NCBI GenBank assembly: GCA_002356515.1
Contig: AP017605.1
Span: 3,977,001-4,041,000, forward strand
Source: Mesorhizobium loti
GTDB taxonomy: Bacteria; Pseudomonadota; Alphaproteobacteria; Rhizobiales; Rhizobiaceae
Length of the DNA: 64,000 bases
Reading direction: 5' to 3'
Every line of letters starts with the position of its first letter. Position 1 is the stretch's first letter. Below, piece by piece: positions 58,390 through 64,000 of this stretch. The translations under genes were made by a program, and so were the position numbers. The notes beneath the pieces are model-generated. The model saw only the letters and a program-made list of their open reading frames with translations. It was not told the DNA's origin and ran no database searches.

Positions 58390-59295
58390 CTAGGAGAAGT
58401 AAAACCTCTCGGCCGCGATCATTTTCGGCGGCGTTTCGCCCAGCGCCTCGAAGACGGAGATTTCGCAGACACGGCACAGGCCGTCCAGCGCCAGGTCGTT
58501 GGCCTCGGTGCCGAACGGATCCTCGAGCTCCTCCGACAGCGCGTCGAGGCCGAAGAAGGTGTAGGCGATCAGCGCGGTGAACAGCGGCGTCGCCCAGCCG
58601 GTGGTCGAGATCAGCCCGATCGGCAGCAGCAGGCAGACGATGTAGGCCGTGCGATGCACCAAAAGCGTGTAGGCGAAAGGCAGTGGCGTGCCGGCGATCC
58701 GCTCGCAGCCTGCCTGAATCGCCGTGATTGATGCCAGCCTCTCGTCGAGGATGCGAAAGCCGATCGAATCGACCGCGCTGGCCCGGCGCTGTGCGTTGGC
58801 GCGGCGGCCCATACGCCTGACCATCTCGTCGGCCGGATTGGCGAAGTTTGCCGCCGTGTCCGCCTCGGCATCGATGAAGGCGCGGGCATCTTTCACACTG
58901 TCGGTCTTGCGCAACTGGCCGCGCAGGAAATGGCAGAAGGCCAGCGCCTCCATCAGCAAGGCGCGCTGCTCGGCGGGGTCCGAAATGAGACTGGTCGTGG
59001 CGCGCGCCAGGTTGCGGATTTCGAAAACCAGCGTGCCCCACAGCTTGCGCGCTTCCCACCAGCGGTCATAGGCGGCGTTGTTGCGGAACGACAGATAGAT
59101 CGACAGTGTCACGCCGACCAGCCCGAAGGGCGTGATGTTGAAGACGCCGAGATCGAGCTCGAACCATCGCGCCAGGACCAGGATGACCGCCGAATAGATA
59201 GCGAAGCCGAAGATCTGCGGCAGGATGCGCGGCACCACGGAGCCGCGCATGATGAAGAACAGCTGCAGGAAATTGGGGCGCGGGCGAACGATCAT
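58390..59295 (-). CDS. Bestrophin-like membrane protein
   Basis: 301 residues of the bestrophin (RFP-TM/UPF0187) family, chloride-permeable channels. Marks are IVRPRPNFLQLFFIMRGSV, the IYLSFRNNAAYDRWWEARKLW block (conserved), and the C-terminal TFFGLDALSEELEDPFGTE (DPFG). Four or so membrane segments. I start at MIVRPRPN (59295). A short frame may lie just upstream. Confidence 0.92.
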   Translation of the reverse strand: MIVRPRPNFLQLFFIMRGSVVPRILPQIFGFAIYSAVILVLARWFELDLGVFNITPFGLVGVTLSIYLSFRNNAAYDRWWEARKLWGTLVFEIRNLARATTSLISDPAEQRALLMEALAFCHFLRGQLRKTDSVKDARAFIDAEADTAANFANPADEMVRRMGRRANAQRRASAVDSIGFRILDERLASITAIQAGCERIAGTPLPFAYTLLVHRTAYIVCLLLPIGLISTTGWATPLFTALIAYTFFGLDALSEELEDPFGTEANDLALDGLCRVCEISVFEALGETPPKMIAAERFYFS

Positions 59296-59306
59296 GGTCG
59301 GGCCTT

Positions 59307-59414
59307 TCACGGACCGGCATCGGCCCTCAGCTCCTCTATTGTGCGATGCGACAGATCCGCAAGCCCGGCCGCCAGCGACATCGCCATGTCGTGCGCGGCG
59401 CGGACTATCGGCAT
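59307..59414 (-). CDS. Possible small protein before the bestrophin gene
   Basis: A 35-residue frame, MPIVRAAHDMAMSLAAGLAD continuing to a hydrophilic end, ending 11 bp before the bestrophin start. Third positions are about 75% GC as in real genes, but no ribosome site is clear, and the 66-residue longer frame runs into the ACT gene. Weak. Confidence 0.2.
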   Translation of the reverse strand: MPIVRAAHDMAMSLAAGLADLSHRTIEELRADAGP

Positions 59415-59470
59415 GTGCCGGTTGCGGATATCAAGAAGCCCTGTTGCCCGTCCCAGTTCAGGCGAGAAAA

Positions 59471-59884
59471 ATGACCGGCGAAACCGATCTGAAAACACTG
59501 TTGGCATCGATGACGCCGGAATTGCTCGACGGCATTTATGTCTTCGCCACGCTGGCGCTTGGGGTTTCCCAGCCGAAGAACCTCGAACCGGTCATGATAT
59601 TCCGCGAACGCGAGGGCACGACGCTGATCGTGACCGAGGAAGCAGCAAAGGCAGCCGGACTGACCGCCTCGTTCCGTTGCCGGATGATAACGCTGAACAT
59701 CCATTCCTCGCTGGAAGCAGTCGGCTTCCTCGCCGCCATCACCACGCGGCTGGCCAGCGCTGGCATGGGCGTCAATCCGGTCTCGGCGTTCTACCACGAT
59801 CACCTGTTCGTCCCGGCGGAGCGGGCGGAGCAGGCAATGGTCTTGTTGCGTGGACTGGCGGCAGAGAACGGACGGGTTGAGTAA
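59471..59884 (+). CDS. ACT-domain protein (DUF2241-like)
   Basis: 137 residues starting MTGETDLKTLLASMTPELLD, with an ACT_3-type fold: VYVFATLAL-like strand, TTLIVTEEAAKAAGLTASFR and SSLEAVGFLAAITTRLASAG, ending in ISAFYHDHLFVP-like HDHLFV. ACT domains bind amino acids and regulate enzymes; partner unknown. I start at 59471, preceded by CAGGCGAG. Confidence 0.85.
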   Translation: MTGETDLKTLLASMTPELLDGIYVFATLALGVSQPKNLEPVMIFREREGTTLIVTEEAAKAAGLTASFRCRMITLNIHSSLEAVGFLAAITTRLASAGMGVNPVSAFYHDHLFVPAERAEQAMVLLRGLAAENGRVE

Positions 59885-59888
59885 GACG

Positions 59889-60341
59889 TCAGCGCCTGCG
59901 GACATACAGAATATCCGGCAGGCCTTCCTCGTTGGTCGTGCCGTCGCCGAACGACTCGGCGCGAAAACCATGGTGCTCATAGAAGCGCCTGGCGCCGCTG
60001 TTGGCTTGGAAGCAATGGAGTTTCGTGACCGACAGCGCAACGGTCGCGTCCATCAGCAACCGGCTGCCGATGCCTTGCCCCGTCCAGGCCGGGTCGAGAT
60101 AGAGCTGTTCCACCCAATCGCCGCTGACGGCAATGAAGCCGACTATCTCCTTGCCGGCCTCGGCGACCGTCACCTGCTGCCGAGGCAGCACGATATCCCT
60201 GATGAAGGCAAGGTCCTCGGCCGGCGTGTGGATGACCGGCATCCAGTCAAACGAGCCAAGTGCTGCCCGCATGAGTCTAGCGATAGCAGCGGCGTCAGAA
60301 CCGATGGCCGGGCGCAGCGTGACTTTGGCGGGATCGCTCAT
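59889..60341 (-). CDS. GNAT-family N-acetyltransferase
   Basis: 150 residues of the GNAT superfamily: AAIARLMRAALGSFDW, VAEAGKEIVGFIAVSGDWVEQLYLDP, the acetyl-CoA loop AWTGQGIGSRLLMDATVAL, and NSGARRFYEHHGFRAE. The spread of motifs is that of ribosomal-protein-alanine or small-molecule acetyltransferases. Convergent to the ACT gene with 5 bp between the stops. Confidence 0.9.
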   Translation of the reverse strand: MSDPAKVTLRPAIGSDAAAIARLMRAALGSFDWMPVIHTPAEDLAFIRDIVLPRQQVTVAEAGKEIVGFIAVSGDWVEQLYLDPAWTGQGIGSRLLMDATVALSVTKLHCFQANSGARRFYEHHGFRAESFGDGTTNEEGLPDILYVRRR

Positions 60342-60365
60342 GGTCGTTTCATATCAGAGGCCGGC

Positions 60366-60500
60366 GCTGCCCCTCATCCCCGTGCCGGCATGCCGGCCCT
60401 TCGCTATCGCTCCGGGCGTTCGTCGTTCGGAAAGCCAAGCAATTGGCTTTCCGTCCGCTTCGCGGAGCACTTCTCACCCCCGTAAACGGGGAGAAGGAAG
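60366..60500. repeat. Palindromic intergenic repeat between the GNAT and asd genes
   Basis: CCCCTCATCCCCGTGCCGGC ... CTTCTCACCCCCGTAAACGGGGAGAAGG, with an inner AAAGCCAAGC-AATT-GGCTTTCC stem. The block resembles the ftsY-type repeats. A further GC-rich stretch continues to 60600. Confidence 0.65.
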
Positions 60501-60610
60501 AAGCGCCCCCAGCCGAAGGCCGAGCCCGCGACCGCGGGCCGCCCCGGCGCCCTCGCGGAGGGCCCGCCGCGGCAGCGGCGATACGGCCCGTGAGCGAAAA
60601 AGAACTGCCG

Positions 60611-61645
60611 TCAGGCCGCCTTCTTCTTCGGCTGGATCAGGCCGCGCTCGACCAGAAGCTCGGCGATCTGCACGGCGTTCAGCGCCGCGCCCTTGCGCAG
60701 ATTGTCGGAGACGACCCACATCGACAGGCCGTTGTCGACCGTCGAATCCTCGCGGATGCGCGAGATGAAGGTGGCGTCCTCGCCGGCCGATTCCAGCGGC
60801 GTGATGTAGCCGCCGTCCTCGCGCTTGTCCAAGACCTGGCAGCCGGGAGCGTCACGCAGGATATCGCGCGCCTCATCGGCGGTGATCGGCTTTTCGAACT
60901 CGATGTTGACCGCTTCGGAATGGCCGATGAACACCGGCACGCGCACGCAGGTCGCCGTCAGCTTGATCTTGGGATCGAGCATCTTCTTGGTCTCGGCGAC
61001 CATCTTCCACTCTTCCTTGGTGAAGCCGTCGTCGAGGAAGACGTCGATATGCGGAATGACGTTGAAGGCGATGCGCTTGGTGAACTTCTTGACGTCGACC
61101 TGGTCGGCGACGAACACCGCACGCGTCTGCGTGAACAGCTCGTCCATGCCTTCCTTGCCGGCGCCCGACACCGACTGGTAGGTGGCGACGACGACGCGCT
61201 TGATGGTGGCGAAATCGTGCAGCGGCTTCAGCGCCACGACCAGTTGCGCCGTCGAGCAGTTCGGGTTGGCGATGATGTTCTTGCGCGTGAACAGCGAGAT
61301 CGCGTCCGGGTTCACTTCCGGCACGATCAGCGGCACGTCCTGGTCGTAGCGGAAGGCCGACGAATTATCGATGACGACGCAGCCCTGCTTGCCGATCTTG
61401 GGCGACCATTCCTTGGAGACATTGCCGCCGGCCGACATGATGCAGATGTCGGTGTCGGAAAAATCATACTGATCCAGCGTCCGGACCTTCAGCGTGCGGT
61501 CGCCGAACGACACTTCCGTGCCCTGGCTGCGCCGCGACGCCAGCGCCACGACTTCGCTTACCGGAAAGCCGCGCTCTTCCAGTATGTTGAGCATTTCCCG
61601 GCCCACATTGCCCGTGGCGCCGACGACTGCAACCTTGAAACTCAT
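60611..61645 (-). CDS. asd: Aspartate-semialdehyde dehydrogenase
   Basis: Second step of the aspartate family pathway (Lys, Thr, Met, diaminopimelate), feeding dapF. The 344 residues have the NADP loop VAVVGATGNVGREML, the phosphate-binding SAGGNVSKEW, the active Cys130 in IANPNCSTAQLV, and the catalytic His in CVRVPVFIGHSEAVNIEFE. Start ATG at 61645. Confidence 0.97.
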   Translation of the reverse strand: MSFKVAVVGATGNVGREMLNILEERGFPVSEVVALASRRSQGTEVSFGDRTLKVRTLDQYDFSDTDICIMSAGGNVSKEWSPKIGKQGCVVIDNSSAFRYDQDVPLIVPEVNPDAISLFTRKNIIANPNCSTAQLVVALKPLHDFATIKRVVVATYQSVSGAGKEGMDELFTQTRAVFVADQVDVKKFTKRIAFNVIPHIDVFLDDGFTKEEWKMVAETKKMLDPKIKLTATCVRVPVFIGHSEAVNIEFEKPITADEARDILRDAPGCQVLDKREDGGYITPLESAGEDATFISRIREDSTVDNGLSMWVVSDNLRKGAALNAVQIAELLVERGLIQPKKKAA

Positions 61646-62087
61646 AAAGATCTCCTGTCCCTCTCCGCTTGGTTTGTTGGAGAAAACCCGCCGGCCAATG
61701 CGGGTTCCGTCCCCCGGGCCGAACCCGGGAGAGGGTGGTTAGGCCAAGGGAATCACACCGTTTTGGTGGTGGTTTTGGCCATGGTTTTGCTGGAACGGAC
61801 GGACGCGTCCAAGCGCCCGGCCCAATGCTTTACATTGTGGCTGGGGGCGTCGAATGCAAGAAGAGCCATCAAAAGGCCGCGCATCGAAAAACGATCCCGT
61901 TCGAAGCGGGCTTTTACGCGGTTTGCGGCAGGAGTCAATTGGCGGTGCGTCGCATGGCCTTCATGGCGCGCCCTGTACAAGAGCGACGCCAAGAAGTACG
62001 AACGGCCAAGATTGTTTGGCTGGCGCGGCGCCAGCCCCGGCTCGTGCTCCATGATGAGCGCAGACCCCTGAATTCCGAAAGAGCGAG
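61646..62087. other. 442-bp gap between asd and the helicase
   Basis: Divergent promoter region. It has a GC-rich double palindrome at 61680-61735 (ACCCGC-GCGGGT and CCCGGGCC-CCCGGG). A 99-codon frame on the minus strand is listed separately as doubtful. Confidence 0.5.
61753..62052 (-). CDS. Doubtful small ORF
   Basis: 99 codons, MEHEPGLAPRQPNNLGRSYF to SKTMAKTTTKTV. It reads as a basic protein of ordinary composition, but no ribosome site and no family match are seen. It lies between asd and the helicase. I keep it only as a possibility. Confidence 0.25.
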   Translation of the reverse strand: MEHEPGLAPRQPNNLGRSYFLASLLYRARHEGHATHRQLTPAANRVKARFERDRFSMRGLLMALLAFDAPSHNVKHWAGRLDASVRSSKTMAKTTTKTV

Positions 62088-63953
62088 ATGTCCAACTTTG
62101 AAGGTATCGTCCCGGCGCTGGCACAGGCGCTGGAAAAACGCGGCTATTCCGAACTGACGCCGGTGCAGAAGGCGGTGCTGGAACTCGGCCAGGCCGATGC
62201 GCTGGTCTCGGCGCAGACCGGCTCGGGCAAGACGGTGGCCTTCGGCCTCGCCATGGCGCCGACGCTGCTCGACGGCGCGGAGCGTTTTGGCGCGGCCACT
62301 GCACCACTGGCGCTGGCGGTGGCGCCGACGCGTGAACTGGCGCTGCAGGTGACGCGCGAACTGGAATGGCTCTACGAGCCGACCGGCGCCACGGTGGCGT
62401 CCTGCGTCGGCGGCATGGATATGCGCACCGAGCGGCGCGCGCTGGAACGCGGCGCCCATATCGTCGTCGGCACGCCCGGCCGCCTGCGCGACCACATCAC
62501 GCGAAACTCGCTCGACATGTCGGCGCTCAAGGCCGTGGTGCTCGACGAGGCCGACGAGATGCTCGATCTCGGCTTTCGCGAAGACCTGGAATTCATCCTC
62601 GATGCCGCCCCGGCCGAACGCCGCACGCTGATGTTCTCGGCCACCGTGCCGCGCTCCATCGCCACGCTGGCGCAAGGCTATCAGCGCGATGCCGTGCGCA
62701 TCTCCGCCGCCGGCGAGGAAAAGCAGCATCTCGACATCGAATACCGGGCGCTCAACGTCGCCCAGGCCGACCGCGAGAACGCCATCATCAACGTGCTGCG
62801 CTTCTATGAGGCCAAGAACGCGCTGGTGTTCTGCAACACGCGCGCCGCCGTCAACCATCTGACCGCGCGCTTCAACAACCGCAATTTTTCCGTTGTCGCG
62901 CTTTCGGGCGAGCTCAGCCAGAACGAGCGCAGCCATGCGCTGCAGGCGATGCGCGACGGCCGCGCAAAGGTCTGCATCGCCACCGATGTCGCGGCGCGCG
63001 GCATCGACCTGCCCAACCTCGAACTGGTCATCCACGCCGACCTGCCGACCAATCCCGAAACGCTGCTGCACCGCAGCGGCCGCACCGGCCGCGCCGGACG
63101 CAAGGGCGTCAGCGCGCTCATCGTGCCGGGCAGCGCCCGCAGGCGCACCGAGCGGCTGTTGCAGAACGCCGGCCTCAAGGCGACATGGGCCAGCCCGCCC
63201 TCGGCCGACGATGTGATCCGGCGCGACGACGAGCGCATCCTCGCCGATCCGGCTTTCGACGAGCCGGTGAAGGAGGATGAGCGCGGTTTCATCGACGCGC
63301 TGCTCGCCAAACATGGCGCCGAACAGGTTGCGGCCGCCTTCGTGCGCCAATGCCGTGCCAGCCGCTCGGCGCCCGAGGATCTCATGGACGTCGCACCCTT
63401 CACGCCCTCGCGTGAAAGACCGGCGGGTGAAAAGTTCGCGCCGCGCGACGAGGCGCCGAGCCGCCGCGACGATTTCGGCGCCAGCGTCTGGTTCTCGCTG
63501 TCGGTCGGACGGAGGCAGAATGCCGAGCCGCGCTGGCTGATCCCGATGCTGTGCCGCACCGGCAGCATCTCGAAGCGCGAGATCGGCGCCATCAAGATGC
63601 AGCCGGAAGAAACCTTCGTGCAGATCGCCGAGGACTGGGCCGATCGTTTTCTCGCCGCCATCGGGCCCGACCGCAAATTGCAGGGCAACATCGTGGTGAA
63701 GCGGCTCGACGGCACTCCGGACCTGTCGCGGGCCGGCTATCAGCCGCCGAGCCCCGACAAGAAGCCGCATCGCGGCAAGGCGCCATTCGACCCGAACGCG
63801 CCGAAGCGCAAATTCGAGAAGCGTCCACCGGCATCAGTCGACCAGCGCCCGGCAGCCGCGCATGAGGCAAAGCCCTGGGCAAAGAAGCCGGGCAAGCCGA
63901 AATTCGACAATGCCGGCCCGCCAAAGCACAAGAAGCCGAAGCGGCCATCGTAA
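62088..63953 (+). CDS. DEAD-box RNA helicase, DbpA-like
   Basis: A 621-residue helicase. Motifs: Q motif LTPVQKAVL, I AQTGSGKTVAF, Ia PTRELALQV, Ib GTPGRLRDH, II LDEADEMLDL, III SATVPRS, IV VFCNTRAAV, V ATDVAARGID, VI HRSGRTGRAGRKG. After it comes an RRM-like DbpA RNA-binding segment (WFSLSVGRRQNAEPRWLIPM) and a basic tail (KPHRGKAPFDPNAPKRKF). It unwinds structured RNA, in relatives during ribosome assembly or in the cold. ATG at 62088. Confidence 0.94.
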   Translation: MSNFEGIVPALAQALEKRGYSELTPVQKAVLELGQADALVSAQTGSGKTVAFGLAMAPTLLDGAERFGAATAPLALAVAPTRELALQVTRELEWLYEPTGATVASCVGGMDMRTERRALERGAHIVVGTPGRLRDHITRNSLDMSALKAVVLDEADEMLDLGFREDLEFILDAAPAERRTLMFSATVPRSIATLAQGYQRDAVRISAAGEEKQHLDIEYRALNVAQADRENAIINVLRFYEAKNALVFCNTRAAVNHLTARFNNRNFSVVALSGELSQNERSHALQAMRDGRAKVCIATDVAARGIDLPNLELVIHADLPTNPETLLHRSGRTGRAGRKGVSALIVPGSARRRTERLLQNAGLKATWASPPSADDVIRRDDERILADPAFDEPVKEDERGFIDALLAKHGAEQVAAAFVRQCRASRSAPEDLMDVAPFTPSRERPAGEKFAPRDEAPSRRDDFGASVWFSLSVGRRQNAEPRWLIPMLCRTGSISKREIGAIKMQPEETFVQIAEDWADRFLAAIGPDRKLQGNIVVKRLDGTPDLSRAGYQPPSPDKKPHRGKAPFDPNAPKRKFEKRPPASVDQRPAAAHEAKPWAKKPGKPKFDNAGPPKHKKPKRPS

Positions 63954-64000
63954 GAAACTGCGGCGGTTGCTGGCGCGGGCGTTGCGCTAGGTCCAGGGCG

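Noticed and set aside
60443..62071. 542-residue plus-strand frame
   Set aside because: It is the antisense of asd. The composition (Asp/Arg/Val rich) is that of a shadow frame in GC-rich DNA.

Overview
The window is a GC-rich chromosomal segment of an alphaproteobacterium. It is most likely a rhizobium-type member of the Hyphomicrobiales, and Mesorhizobium is my best guess. The guess rests on the mdh-suc gene block, the dapF-mtaB-ftsY-yciB run, DUF1127, DUF1328 and DUF2794 genes, IalB- and Omp19-like exported proteins, a probable Irr iron-control box before acnA, and several families of short intergenic palindromes of the rhizobial kind. Species identity is inference: there is no rRNA here, and I found no tRNA gene, CRISPR array, prophage or plasmid functions.

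Layout. 1-5.3 kb (minus): TCA-cycle block mdh, sucC, two small extra genes (cupin, DUF1579-like), sucD, and sucA running off the left edge. 5.5-11.9 kb: accessory housekeeping genes (GNAT, zapE, an Omp19/AprI-like lipoprotein, a large unknown exported protein, an MBL-fold hydrolase, a DUF1328 peptide). 12.0-17.0 kb (plus): dapF-mtaB-ftsY-yciB, where ftsY carries two copies of an intergenic palindromic repeat translated in frame. 17.0-20.1 kb: flavin/FMN proteins, a tautomerase, an SMP-30 lactonase, a DUF1127 peptide. 20.3-22.7 kb (minus): cytochrome c maturation genes ccmA, ccmB, ccmD, ccmG, with no ccmC between ccmB and ccmD. 22.7-25.7 kb: acnA behind an Irr-like box. 25.7-36.2 kb: ceramidase-like, DUF1223, DUF2794, GNAT and Bax-inhibitor-1 proteins, a tesA/ybbA/ybbP-type cluster, thpR, a low-molecular-weight phosphatase, phhB, YkvA. 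36.5-46.1 kb: IalB-like protein, ClC channel, Met-rich peptide, rlmN with two coupled membrane genes, LysE exporter, an MHYT-GGDEF-EAL protein, argG. 46.2-50.4 kb: small exported proteins, a lytic transglycosylase, a zinc-ribbon metallopeptidase, an SH3 protein. 50.45-53.04 kb: a nested transposon, an IS3-family element with a 3-bp duplication sitting inside the left end of an IS481-like element. 53.0-64 kb: ffh, chorismate mutase, rpsP, BAAT-like hydrolase, small envelope proteins, bestrophin, ACT protein, GNAT, asd and a DbpA-like DEAD-box helicase.

How the genes work together. Most of the window is core metabolism (TCA cycle, diaminopimelate/aspartate and arginine synthesis), protein targeting (FtsY and Ffh, the two halves of the SRP pathway), translation (RpsP, MtaB, RlmN) and envelope maintenance. 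The unusual content lies mainly in the repeats: repeats inside a coding gene, octamer/heptamer arrays forming long inverted repeats at gene ends, three copies of a roughly 190-240 bp back-to-back palindrome, a small MITE-like element, and two candidate small RNAs.
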